A DNA stretch of 64,000 nucleotides. Source: Candidatus Pantoea formicae (GTDB lineage Bacteria > Pseudomonadota > Gammaproteobacteria > Enterobacterales > Enterobacteriaceae). Positions within the stretch are counted from its first letter, which is position 1. The number at the start of each line of letters is the position of its first letter. Shown piece by piece: positions 8,380 to 16,363 of the stretch. The position numbers and the translations under genes are program-made. A model generated the notes under the pieces. It worked only from the letters and a program-made list of their open reading frames with translations. It was not told the origin of the DNA and did no database searches. The stretch lies in the NCBI RefSeq assembly GCF_011752625.1, contig NZ_VWXD01000003.1, positions 248,001 to 312,000 of the forward strand. The letters are read 5' to 3'.

Positions 8380-8631
8380 TCAGCCCGCCTGTCTGGCAAT
8401 AGGTTGTGATGAGGCAGGTTGCTGCACGGCAACAGACTGAGTCTGGCCGTTAGAAGGAACTCGGGCTGAAACCTCGTTGTAAAGCAGTTTACCACCCAAC
8501 GTGCTGCCAATGACCATACCCAGCAGCCCAACCAGCGCCACGGCCGGCGGCGCGGGCGACTGGACTTTAAGCAGCGAGTAGACCAGACCGATCAGCGCGC
8601 CCGCCCCCAGAGAAATCAATAAAGGACTCAT
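8380..8631 (-). CDS. XapX domain protein (DUF1427), second of a pair
   Basis: An 83-residue membrane protein with the same XapX core as its neighbour: GALIGLVYSLL, SPAPP, then VALVGLLGMVIGSTLGGKLL. A polar Gln/Ser-rich C-terminus of about 30 residues follows. The start is well supported by a strong SD (AAGGAGG) 6 nt upstream. It is the first gene of the probable XapX-XapX-receiver-hybrid sensor operon and lies downstream of a terminator that closes the hydrolase gene. It probably arose by duplication. Function unknown. Confidence 0.85.
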   Translation of the reverse strand: MSPLLISLGAGALIGLVYSLLKVQSPAPPAVALVGLLGMVIGSTLGGKLLYNEVSARVPSNGQTQSVAVQQPASSQPIARQAG

Positions 8632-8643
8632 GGGTCCTCCTTA

Positions 8644-8679
8644 TAAAAATAACCGTCCAGCCCTCAGAGCCGGACGGTT
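8644..8679 (-). terminator. Intrinsic terminator between hydrolase and XapX operon
   Basis: Read on the minus strand, the stem AACCGTCC/GGACGGTT (8672-8679 with 8651-8658) is followed by ATTTTTAT. It sits 9 bp past the end of the isochorismatase-like gene and just before the first XapX gene, so the XapX/sensor genes probably have their own promoter. Confidence 0.75.
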
Positions 8680-8687
8680 AAAACAGA

Positions 8688-9380
8688 TTAACGAACTTTC
8701 GCAGGAACCGGTGCCAAGGTGCGGTGCTCGCTCTTCTGGCGTGATGGTGCTTTGTGAACCATGGTGTAAGCGTAATCCACACCGATGCCGTAAGCACCTG
8801 AGTGCTCTTTCGCAATATCCATCACGGCGGTGTAAGTATCTTTGTGTGCCCAGTCACGCTGCCACTCCAGCATCACCTGCTGCCAGGTCACCGGGATCAC
8901 GCCAGCCTGGATCATGCGCTGCATGGCATAGTCGTGTGCTTCTTTGGTGGTGCCGCCAGAAGCATCAGCCACCATGTAAATTTCATAGTCGCCTTCCAGC
9001 ATGGCGCACAGTGCAAAGGTGTTGTTGCACACTTCAGTCCACAGGCCAGAAACCACCACTTTTTTCTTACCGTTAGCCGCCAGTGCATCACGGACTTTCT
9101 GGTCATCCCAAGAGTTCATTGAGGTACGCTCAAGAATGTCCTGGCCTGGGAACACGTCCAGCAGTTCCGGGAAAGTGTTACCGGAGAAGCTTTCGGTCTC
9201 AACGGTGGTCAGTACAGTCGGGATGTTGAAGACTTTGGCCGCTTTAGCCAGCGCAACGACGTTGTTTTTCAGCACCTGACGGTCAATTGACTGAACGCCA
9301 AAAGCCATCTGCGGTTGCTGGTCGATAAAGATGATCTGGCAGTTCTGCGGCGTCAGTACTTCAAGTTTACGATTGGTCAT
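8688..9380 (-). CDS. Isochorismatase-family cysteine hydrolase
   Basis: About 230 residues of the isochorismatase-like hydrolase superfamily (YcaC/nicotinamidase fold). The expected catalytic triad is visible: Asp in IFIDQQP, Lys in GKKKVVVSG, and Cys in LWTEVCNNT. The cis-peptide segment just before the Cys is also conserved. Such enzymes hydrolyse amides, carbamoyl groups or related bonds in the cytosol; the substrate is unknown. The start is ambiguous: ATG at 9380 (MTNRKLE) matches the usual family start, and an ATG at 9392 would add four residues. The gene is divergent from the amidohydrolase operon across a 331-bp region holding the four-copy 16-bp repeat array, so both units are probably co-regulated. 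Confidence 0.9.
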   Translation of the reverse strand: MTNRKLEVLTPQNCQIIFIDQQPQMAFGVQSIDRQVLKNNVVALAKAAKVFNIPTVLTTVETESFSGNTFPELLDVFPGQDILERTSMNSWDDQKVRDALAANGKKKVVVSGLWTEVCNNTFALCAMLEGDYEIYMVADASGGTTKEAHDYAMQRMIQAGVIPVTWQQVMLEWQRDWAHKDTYTAVMDIAKEHSGAYGIGVDYAYTMVHKAPSRQKSEHRTLAPVPAKVR

Positions 9381-9540
9381 GTCATAGCCCATTGAGGTTA
9401 GTGTTGCTAAGTTCCGAGGAACGATTAAACGACGTCAATTGACAGCATTCCTGACGACCGAATAGCGCCATGTTTGTGTCGCTGTTCCGGTGGTTAGCTG
9501 TCTGATCGCAGTCTAGGAACCTTTTTATTTTCAGACCATT

Positions 9541-9604
9541 ATCTCTAGGTATAGCTATACCAACGTATAGCTATACCAAGGTATACATATCCCTTTGTAT
9601 AACT
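9541..9604 (-). repeat. Array B: four tandem 16-bp direct repeats matching array A
   Basis: On the minus strand, from 9604 to 9541, four head-to-tail 16-bp units are AGTTATACAAAGGGAT, ATGTATACCTTGGTAT, AGCTATACGTTGGTAT and AGCTATACCTAGAGAT. The first is identical to unit 1 of array A at 1357-1372. The array sits in the divergent region 9381-9723, about 160 bp upstream of the hydrolase start and 120 bp upstream of the amidohydrolase start. The rest of that gap holds no gene that I can see. Confidence 0.8.
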
Positions 9605-9723
9605 AGACGCTCTCCAGAACTCCTGATCATAATTCCGCCATCCCAATATCCTGCTGTCATAGCGGGGCAATTAGTGTTCGCAGTCTTCATGGCTGTTCCG
9701 GACAACTCATATCAGGAGATCCT

Positions 9724-11601
9724 ATGGTTACCCTTGGCAAAGCCGACGTCATTCTCACCAATGGCCGATTTCATACCGTCGATCGTGCAAATCCGATCGC
9801 CGATGCGGTCGCCATCCGCGACGGCAAGTTTCTTGAAGTAGGCAGTCTGGCAGAAGTCATGCAGCACCATTGTGAAGGCACAAAGGTCATTGACCTGAAG
9901 GGCCACACGGCTATTCCCGGCCTGAATGACTCGCACCTGCACCTGATTCGTGGTGGCTTGAACTACAATCTTGAGCTGCGCTGGGAAGGCGTGCCTTCTG
10001 TCTCAGACGCGCTGCGTATGCTGAAAGAGCAGGCACTGCGTACCCCTTCACCGCAGTGGGTGCGCGTGGTGGGTGGCTGGACCGAGTTTCAGTTTGCCGA
10101 GCGCCGCATGCCGACGCTGGATGAAATCAATGAAGCAGCACCGGATACACCGGTTTTCGTGCTGCATCTGTATGACCGCGCCCTGCTCAACCGTGCCGCA
10201 CTGAAAGTCGTAGGCTATACGAAAGACACCCCTAACCCTCCGGGTGGTGAAATCCAGCGCGACAGCAATGGCAACCCGACCGGCATGCTGATTGCCCGCC
10301 CGAACGCTATGATCCTGTACGCCACGCTGGCAAAAGGTCCGAAATTACCGCTTGAGCAGCAGGTCAACTCGACTCGTCAGTTTATGCGTGAACTGAACCG
10401 CCTTGGCCTCACCAGTGCGATTGATGCAGGCGGCGGCTTCCAGAACTACCCGGAAGACTATGAAGTGATTGCCGAACTGCACGAGAAGAAGCAGATGACG
10501 ATCCGCATCGCTTACAACCTGTTTACCCAGCGTCCAGGTCATGAGCTCGAAGATTTTGAAAAGTGGACGGATATGCTTACTCCTGGTCAGGGAAGCGATT
10601 ACTTCCGCCACAACGGGGCCGGTGAGATGTTGGTGTTCTCCGCCGCCGACTTCGAAGACTTCCTTGAGCCGCGTCCGGATCTGGCGCCAGGCATGGAAGA
10701 TGAACTGGAACGCGTGGTGCGCCACCTGGTCGAGCATCGCTGGCCATTCCGTCTGCACGCCACCTACGATGAATCAATCAGCCGCATGCTGGACGTATTC
10801 GAGAAGGTCAACCGCGACATTCCGTTTAACGGCCTGCACTGGTTCTTCGACCACGCTGAAACCGTCACGCAGCGCAACATCGACCGTATCAAAGAGCTGG
10901 GTGGCGGTATCGCCGTACAACACCGTATGGCGTTCCAGGGCGAATATTTTGCTGAGCGTTACGGCATTGAAGCGACCCGTCATACGCCACCGGTGGCGCG
11001 TATGCTGGAAACCGGTGTGCCGGTGGGTCTCGGTACCGATGCGACGCGCGTTGCCAGCTATAACCCATGGACCGCGCTTTACTGGCTGGTCTCTGGTCGT
11101 ACCGTGGGCGGGATGCAGATGTATGACGTCAACGCCCGTCTGGACCGCGATACTGCCCTGATGCTGTGGACTCAGGGCAGCGCCTGGTTCTCCAGCGAGC
11201 AGGGTAAAAAAGGCCAGATCATTGCCGGCCAGCTGGCGGACATGGTGGTGCTGAGCAAAGATTACTTCAGCGTACCGGAAGAGGAGATCAAAGGTATTGA
11301 GTCGGTGCTGACTCTGGTCGACGGCAACATCGTGTATGCCGCAGGCTCATTCAGCAGTGAGGCGCCGCCGTCAATTCCAGTATTGCCTGAGTGGTCACCG
11401 GTAGTGAAAGTACCGGGTCACTACCGCAGCGCACCGCCAACCGCGCAAACCCGTGTGGGCATGCAGCAGATGCCGCACCAGTGCAGCGGCCCGTGCGGCG
11501 TGCACAGCCATTCGCACGATATTGCGCGTGGCGCCAACATGCCGGTATCCGAGGAGAACGCCTTCTGGGGCGCGCTCGGCTGCAGCTGCTTCGCGTTCTG
11601 A
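9724..11601 (+). CDS. Amidohydrolase (YtcJ-like, amidohydrolase-3 family)
   Basis: 625 residues. The N-terminal beta-sandwich carries DVILTNGRFHTVD, then the TIM-barrel metal site begins with GLNDSHLHL (about residues 66-75). Later metal/active-site elements include HWFFDHAET and GLGTDATRVASYNPW. This is the YtcJ/amidohydrolase-3 group of metal-dependent hydrolases, often of amide, N-acyl or imide substrates. The C-terminus is extended by a Cys/His-rich tail (HQCSGPCGVHSHSHD, then GCSCFAF) that might bind metal. A GGAGAT SD precedes the ATG. It is the first gene of an amidohydrolase-DoxX-MFS operon. The exact substrate is unknown. Confidence 0.88.
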   Translation: MVTLGKADVILTNGRFHTVDRANPIADAVAIRDGKFLEVGSLAEVMQHHCEGTKVIDLKGHTAIPGLNDSHLHLIRGGLNYNLELRWEGVPSVSDALRMLKEQALRTPSPQWVRVVGGWTEFQFAERRMPTLDEINEAAPDTPVFVLHLYDRALLNRAALKVVGYTKDTPNPPGGEIQRDSNGNPTGMLIARPNAMILYATLAKGPKLPLEQQVNSTRQFMRELNRLGLTSAIDAGGGFQNYPEDYEVIAELHEKKQMTIRIAYNLFTQRPGHELEDFEKWTDMLTPGQGSDYFRHNGAGEMLVFSAADFEDFLEPRPDLAPGMEDELERVVRHLVEHRWPFRLHATYDESISRMLDVFEKVNRDIPFNGLHWFFDHAETVTQRNIDRIKELGGGIAVQHRMAFQGEYFAERYGIEATRHTPPVARMLETGVPVGLGTDATRVASYNPWTALYWLVSGRTVGGMQMYDVNARLDRDTALMLWTQGSAWFSSEQGKKGQIIAGQLADMVVLSKDYFSVPEEEIKGIESVLTLVDGNIVYAAGSFSSEAPPSIPVLPEWSPVVKVPGHYRSAPPTAQTRVGMQQMPHQCSGPCGVHSHSHDIARGANMPVSEENAFWGALGCSCFAF

Positions 11602-11606
11602 TAGAC

Positions 11607-12029
11607 ATGAAGCGTTTATTCTCTCAGCCGCCCCGCATTGATGCGGGGCTGTTCTTCCTGCGCCTCACTGGCTGCCTGCTGTTACTGCACGTACACGGCC
11701 TGCCGAAAGTGTTTCATTTCAGCGAAGAACTGACGCGTATCGAGGATCCCTTTGGCCTCGGTCCTTACATGAGCTTGCTTCCGGCTATATTTGCCGAGGT
11801 GATCTGCCCGATTTTCATTCTGATCGGCGTATTTACCCGTTTAGCCTGCCTGCCGATCATTGGCGTGCTGCTGGTTGCGATGGTGTTTGTTCATCCTGGC
11901 TGGAGCATTGCAGAAGGCCAGTTTGGCTGGCTGCTGCTGATTATCTTTACCACGCTGGCCATCACCGGGCCGGGTCAGTGGCGCCTCGGTGCCAGCAGAC
12001 AAAGTGAGGTACGCCATGGCGCAGGTTAA
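11607..12029 (+). CDS. DoxX-family membrane protein
   Basis: A 140-residue integral membrane protein with about four helices of the DoxX/DoxD-like type: FFLRLTGCLLLLHVHGLPKV at the start, AEVICPIFILIGVFTRLACL in the middle, then LLLIIFTTLAITG. DoxX-like proteins are linked to quinone or thiol redox processes at the inner membrane, but the exact role is not settled. The start at 11607 is 5 bp after the amidohydrolase stop, and the 3' end overlaps the MFS gene by 14 nt, so the genes are one transcript. Confidence 0.85.
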   Translation: MKRLFSQPPRIDAGLFFLRLTGCLLLLHVHGLPKVFHFSEELTRIEDPFGLGPYMSLLPAIFAEVICPIFILIGVFTRLACLPIIGVLLVAMVFVHPGWSIAEGQFGWLLLIIFTTLAITGPGQWRLGASRQSEVRHGAG

Positions 12030-13647
12030 TGACATCAATGACGTGACGCAGGATGAGGAGATCATTCCTGCGCCTGACACGTCGGCCTCGCCCTGGCAAC
12101 CCTTGCAGCAGCCGGTGTTCCGCATGCTGTGGATTGCCACTGTGGTGTCCAACATTGGTTCCTGGATGAATGATGTTGGCGTCAACTGGACCATGCTGAC
12201 GCTCAGCGCCGATCCGCTGAACGTCGCGCTGGTTCAGGCGGCCGCCAGCCTGCCGATGTTCCTGTTTGCCCTGCCCTCTGGCGTGCTGGCCGACATCATC
12301 GACAGACGAAAATATCTGCTGTTCTCTCAGCTGTGGGTGTTTATCGCTGCGGCGGGCCTGACAGTCCTCTCCTATACCGGACATGTCACGCCGCTGGTAC
12401 TGCTGATTGCCGCTTTCCTGATGAGTGCAGGTGCCGCCATGAGCTCACCGCCATTCCAGGCCATCGTGCCTGATTTGGTCGACAAGAGTGAACTGGGTCC
12501 CGCCATTGCACTGAACTCGCTGGGCATCAATATCAGTCGCGCCATCGGTCCGGCGCTGGGTGGTCTGATCCTGTCGTTTGCCGGGCCGTGGATGGTGTTC
12601 ATGCTCAATGCACTCTCCGTGTTGGGCGTGGCCTGGGTTCTCTATCGCTGGAAAGAAGCCCCCAGCGTACAGCGCCTGCCGCCGGAGCATTTTTTCTCCG
12701 CCGTGAAGGCAGGCGTCCGCTACGTTCATGCTGCTCCGGTACTGCGTAACGTACTGGTGCGTACGGTGGCCTTCTTTGTGTTCGGCAGCGCTGGCTGGGC
12801 ACTGCTGCCGCTGGTTGCCCGCCGTGAGCTAGGACTGGGGCCAGGTGGATACGGCATCATGCTGGCCTTTATCGGCGTCGGTGCTATTTGCGGTGCCGTG
12901 CTGCTGCCCCGCCTGCGTAAGCGTTTTAATGCCGATCAGCTGATGGTGCTGGCGAGCCTGCTATTTGCTGTGACGATGCTCGCGCTGGCGTTTATCCGCC
13001 ATTTCTGGCTACTCAATGCGTTCGAGTTTTTCACTGGTTTTGCCTGGATAGCCGTGCTTTCCACGCTCAACTTGGGGGCTCAGCGCAGCGCGGCTAAATG
13101 GGTAAAAGCGCGCGCACTGGCGGTTTACCTGACGGTCTTTTTTGGTTCTATGACCGTAGGTAGCGCTGTCTGGGGACAACTGGCCTCTCGCTACAGTATT
13201 CCTGTTTCACTCTGCGTCGCCACCGTCGGCATGGCACTGGCCTGCCTCACCGTATTGCGCTGGCGTCTCGATAAAGATCCTGACCTGAATCTGGACGTCA
13301 GTGAAACGGGCGAAACGGTTCCGGTGCTGGATATTCATCACGATCGTGGGCCGGTCAGGGTGAGCTATGAATATCAGATCCGCCAGCAAGATGCGCACGA
13401 CTTCATTGTCTGCATGCAGGACATGCGCCGCGTGCGCCGTCGCGGTGGAGCCATCAACTGGGCGGTTTATGAAGACATTCTCCAGCCCGGCATCTTCGTT
13501 GAGACGTTTGTTGTGGGTTCCTGGATGGAACATCTGCGCCAGCTTGAGCGTTACACCATGAACGATCAAAAAATACAGACCCGGGTTTATGCCTTCCATC
13601 AAGGGGAGCAGATGCCCGTCGCACGCTATCTGGTTGCACCTGAGTAA
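12016..13647 (+). CDS. MFS transporter (MFS_3/EntS-like) with C-terminal ABM-like domain
   Basis: 543 residues. The first 400 or so form a 12-helix major facilitator of the MFS_3 group (enterobactin-exporter EntS-like), with the loop motif SGVLADIIDRRKYL between helices 2 and 3. The last 120 residues are soluble: RVSYEYQIRQQDAHDFI and GGAINWAVYEDIL look like a dimeric alpha/beta-barrel (antibiotic-biosynthesis-monooxygenase-like) domain. This fusion is seen in a subset of MFS_3 proteins. Start: the ATG at 12016 has a GAGGT SD and overlaps the DoxX gene. It probably exports a product or toxic substrate of the adjacent hydrolases. Confidence 0.88.
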   Translation: MAQVNDINDVTQDEEIIPAPDTSASPWQPLQQPVFRMLWIATVVSNIGSWMNDVGVNWTMLTLSADPLNVALVQAAASLPMFLFALPSGVLADIIDRRKYLLFSQLWVFIAAAGLTVLSYTGHVTPLVLLIAAFLMSAGAAMSSPPFQAIVPDLVDKSELGPAIALNSLGINISRAIGPALGGLILSFAGPWMVFMLNALSVLGVAWVLYRWKEAPSVQRLPPEHFFSAVKAGVRYVHAAPVLRNVLVRTVAFFVFGSAGWALLPLVARRELGLGPGGYGIMLAFIGVGAICGAVLLPRLRKRFNADQLMVLASLLFAVTMLALAFIRHFWLLNAFEFFTGFAWIAVLSTLNLGAQRSAAKWVKARALAVYLTVFFGSMTVGSAVWGQLASRYSIPVSLCVATVGMALACLTVLRWRLDKDPDLNLDVSETGETVPVLDIHHDRGPVRVSYEYQIRQQDAHDFIVCMQDMRRVRRRGGAINWAVYEDILQPGIFVETFVVGSWMEHLRQLERYTMNDQKIQTRVYAFHQGEQMPVARYLVAPE

Positions 13648-13690
13648 TGAATAAGTTCACTCAACGGCAAGGTAAACGCCATGTGAAGGT

Positions 13691-13794
13691 GCACAGCTGA
13701 AGGTCTATGACAATGCACCGCACGGCTTTTCGGTGAAACATGCTGATCAGCTGAAGCCGATCTGCTGGCGTTCCTGAAATCGCTGCAAGCATAA
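13691..13794 (+). pseudogene. 3' fragment of an alpha/beta-hydrolase gene, frameshifted
   Basis: After the MFS stop, one frame encodes AQLKVYDNAPHGFSVKHADQ. A one-base shift near 13753 brings in ADLLAFLKSLQA and a stop at 13792-13794. Joined, this is the C-terminus of a chloroperoxidase/esterase-type alpha/beta hydrolase, including the catalytic His in NAPHGF. No 5' part is present, so this is a decayed former last gene of the operon. It is followed by two terminators. Confidence 0.7.
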
Positions 13795-13835
13795 AAAACT
13801 GAAGCATAAATTAGCCGGCCCTCGTGGCTGGACAT

Positions 13836-13868
13836 AAAAAAACAGCCACACATCACTTCATGGCTGTT
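13836..13868 (-). terminator. Intrinsic terminator serving the pirin gene
   Basis: AACAGCCA at 13841-13848 pairs with TGGCTGTT at 13861-13868. On the minus strand the stem is followed by a seven-T run, so it ends transcription coming from the pirin gene. Confidence 0.75.
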
Positions 13869-13889
13869 TAAGAGAAGACTAAGGGATTT

Positions 13890-13916
13890 GACCGGCTTTT
13901 CAGCCGGTCTTTTTTA
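13890..13916 (+). terminator. Strong intrinsic terminator of the amidohydrolase-MFS operon
   Basis: GACCGGCT (13890-13897) pairs with AGCCGGTC (13902-13909) over a TTTC loop, followed by T6. It lies just before the 3' end of the convergent pirin gene. Confidence 0.85.
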
Positions 13917-13919
13917 GGC

Positions 13920-14645
13920 TTATCGCGTTGGGTGGTTAACCTCGATCGGACGCAGGTCGAACAGCAGCACTTCTGCTTCCTTTCCGTCAGAGAATGTCAG
14001 TTCACTTTCATGACGGACCCGAGCTCCATCTCCTTCACTGAAAGTTATCCCATTTACCCTAATACTGCCCCGTGCAACATGGATGTAGGCGTAACGGTTT
14101 TCCGGCAGTGTGATTGTCTGCTGTTCACCCCCATCAAACAGTCCGGCATAAATGCGCACGTCCTGCTTTATTTTCAGTGAATCCTCTGCACCATCCGGCG
14201 AAATGATGAGTTTGAACTGTCCGCGCTTCTCCCCATCCGCGACGCTCACCTGCTGATAGCCTGGCGTCGTGCCCTTTTCAGCGGGTACCACCCAGATCTG
14301 CAGGAAGTGAACCCCTGCTTCTTTTGAGTTGTTGAACTCACTGTGAGTCACCCCGGAGCCTGCGCTCATGAGCTGAACATCTCCCGGGACGATAACGGAA
14401 CCGGTGCCCATCGAATCCTTGTGAGCCAGTGACCCGTCCAGCACATAGGAGATGATCTCCATGTTGCTGTGTGGGTGAGCACCAAAACCACGTCCGCCTG
14501 AAACCCGGTCGTCATTGATGACTAAGAGGTCGGAGAAACCGGTCTGTTTCGGGTCCCAGTAATTCGCAAAAGAAAACGTGTGACGTGAGCGTAACCAGCC
14601 GTGGTCGCCGAGTCCGCGGGCGTCTGAGAGTCTTTGTTCGATCAT
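13920..14645 (-). CDS. Pirin-family bicupin
   Basis: A 241-residue pirin: two cupin domains, with metal ligands in the first (GFGAHPHSNMEIISYVLDG, about residues 50-70; the two His of HPH, then His and Glu later in GVTHSEFN). Bacterial pirins of this YhhW/YhaK type bind Fe or Mn and can oxidise flavonols such as quercetin, or act as redox-responsive cofactors. The start at 14645 (MIEQRLSDARG) is preferred because GGAGAT lies about 9 nt upstream; earlier in-frame ATGs at 14654 and 14660 overlap that SD. The gene is monocistronic, with a terminator at 13836. Confidence 0.9.
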   Translation of the reverse strand: MIEQRLSDARGLGDHGWLRSRHTFSFANYWDPKQTGFSDLLVINDDRVSGGRGFGAHPHSNMEIISYVLDGSLAHKDSMGTGSVIVPGDVQLMSAGSGVTHSEFNNSKEAGVHFLQIWVVPAEKGTTPGYQQVSVADGEKRGQFKLIISPDGAEDSLKIKQDVRIYAGLFDGGEQQTITLPENRYAYIHVARGSIRVNGITFSEGDGARVRHESELTFSDGKEAEVLLFDLRPIEVNHPTR

Positions 14646-14786
14646 GATGGTCATCTCCATTATTGATTGTTGGGAGCGAGTATTCGCTGCCGATGGAGCA
14701 AAATTAACGTAAACAAAATCGACCATCAATGGCGCATAAATGTAATTACTGTCTCAATTCAGTGGACAATAAATAGCAGGCAAACC

Positions 14787-15278
14787 CTATGAGTTAATGA
14801 CCTGCGACGCGAACCTTTCCAGAGCCGGACCATCCAGTCGATATCGCACCCATTCATTCAGAGGGAGCGCATCAATACTGTTGTAAAAATCTTTGGCTGA
14901 TTTATCCCATTCCAACGCATTCCATTCGATGCGGCTGCAGCGTCTGCTGACAGCCATCTGAGCGATAAACTGAAGCATCGCCTTTCCCGCTCCCCGTCCC
15001 CGGTAATCAGGCGTGAAGTACAGATCATCCATGTTCAGGCTATGCCGACCTAGCCAGGTGGAGTAGCTTTGAGAAACAACCGCATATCCAGCGACAATGC
15101 CCTCTATTTCGCAAATATAGGCTTCGGCATTGGTGTCTTCAGCAAACAGAGTGGTCCTAATCTCCTCCACGCCGGGAATGGCGTCGGGTGGTGCTTCTCG
15201 GTAAACCGACAATCCATTGATCATATTGTAAATAGCATCGGTATCGTCCGGGACCGCTTTCCGGATAGCCACACTCAT
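14787..15278 (-). CDS. GNAT-family N-acetyltransferase (diamine/SSAT-like)
   Basis: 163 residues with one GNAT fold. The acetyl-CoA pyrophosphate loop RGRGAGKAML is preceded by the typical LYFTPDYRG strand (about residues 85-100), and WNALEWDKSAKDFYNS resembles the spermidine/diamine acetyltransferase-like C-terminal half. It is expected to acetylate a small amine or amino acid in the cytosol; the substrate is unknown. It is divergent from the LysR gene at 15374 across about 95 bp, so that LysR regulator may control it. Confidence 0.85.
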   Translation of the reverse strand: MSVAIRKAVPDDTDAIYNMINGLSVYREAPPDAIPGVEEIRTTLFAEDTNAEAYICEIEGIVAGYAVVSQSYSTWLGRHSLNMDDLYFTPDYRGRGAGKAMLQFIAQMAVSRRCSRIEWNALEWDKSAKDFYNSIDALPLNEWVRYRLDGPALERFASQVINS

Positions 15279-15373
15279 AAACGTGTCTCTGCCATGCGAG
15301 GTTTGAAGGTTGTCATGATAATCGGTATCTTAAAATGAATTAAGTGCAATAAAATCAATGGAAGGTGAATTTC

Positions 15374-16312
15374 ATGCATCATGTTTTGCGGCGTCTTGAC
15401 CTCAATCTTTTGCCGGTTTTCGATGCGGTATACCGACATCGCTCCGTCCGACTGGCCGCCGTTGAACTGTCCATGAGCACCTCTGCACTTAGCCATGCCC
15501 TGACGCGACTTCGCGAATTCTTAAAAGACCCGCTGTTCTATCGTGAGGGGCATAAAATGTGTCCCAGCGTTTATGCAGAAGAGCTCGCGCCACACATTGC
15601 ACAGAGCCTGTGTGCACTCAATCAGCGGCTCAGCCCGGTTAAGCCATTTGACCCATTAAACAGCAGCGAGAGCTTTCGTATCGCGGTGACGGATTACACC
15701 GCGTTCTGCGTGTTTCCTGCCTTGATGGGGGAGATTGAAAAAATGGCCCCCAACATACAGTTTGAACTGTGCCATTTGCCGAACAACCCGGCGCTGAATG
15801 AATTGCTCGCGGGTGAAGTGGACCTGGCATTGGGATTTAGTGAACCGGATGATGCAAGCCATCAGGATCTGGATGAGGTGGAACTGTTCAACGATGAATT
15901 TATCGTGATCGGCAGCAGTCGCCGCCAGAGTCTGACGCTGGATGAATATCTCGCCGCCGGTCATCTGGTTGTCACTCCGTGGAATGAAAAAAAGGGGTTG
16001 CTTGATACCCACTTAGGGCATCTTGGGCTGGAACGCCGAATCGTTCTTAAAACCCCCTCAATGCTGAGTTCACCACACATCATCGCCAAGAGTGATCTGC
16101 TGATGGCCATCCCTTCCTACGTCGCGGGGCAGATTGCTGCGATGGCGGACGTGAATAGCTTCAAATTACCCTTCTACGCCCCACCCTTTACGGTAAAAAT
16201 TTATTCTCATAAACGCAGCGGAAAGAAATCATCGACTGACTGGCTCAAGGGTGTCATCTCCCGGAGCATCAAAGATCAGATAATTTCTGAATCTAGAGTC
16301 ATAAACGCATAA
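15374..16312 (+). CDS. LysR-family transcriptional regulator
   Basis: About 312 residues. An N-terminal winged HTH (LDLNLLPVFDAVYRH, then SMSTSALSHALTRLREFLKD, about residues 8-65) is followed by a periplasmic-binding-like effector domain to the C-terminus. It belongs to the NodD/LinR-like side of the family. The ATG at 15374 is preferred (GGAAGG 8 nt upstream) over a GTG three codons earlier. It is divergent from the GNAT gene and convergent with the last gene of the Nit1C cluster. The effector is unknown. Confidence 0.87.
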   Translation: MHHVLRRLDLNLLPVFDAVYRHRSVRLAAVELSMSTSALSHALTRLREFLKDPLFYREGHKMCPSVYAEELAPHIAQSLCALNQRLSPVKPFDPLNSSESFRIAVTDYTAFCVFPALMGEIEKMAPNIQFELCHLPNNPALNELLAGEVDLALGFSEPDDASHQDLDEVELFNDEFIVIGSSRRQSLTLDEYLAAGHLVVTPWNEKKGLLDTHLGHLGLERRIVLKTPSMLSSPHIIAKSDLLMAIPSYVAGQIAAMADVNSFKLPFYAPPFTVKIYSHKRSGKKSSTDWLKGVISRSIKDQIISESRVINA

Positions 16313-16363
16313 ATCTGACAGGCATGAAACCGATATCAACACACGTGCTGAGTGGAGTAAAAG

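Noticed and set aside
10345..11161. Long open frames in other frames of the amidohydrolase gene
   Set aside because: High-GC coding DNA gives such shadows; the amidohydrolase frame has clear motifs.
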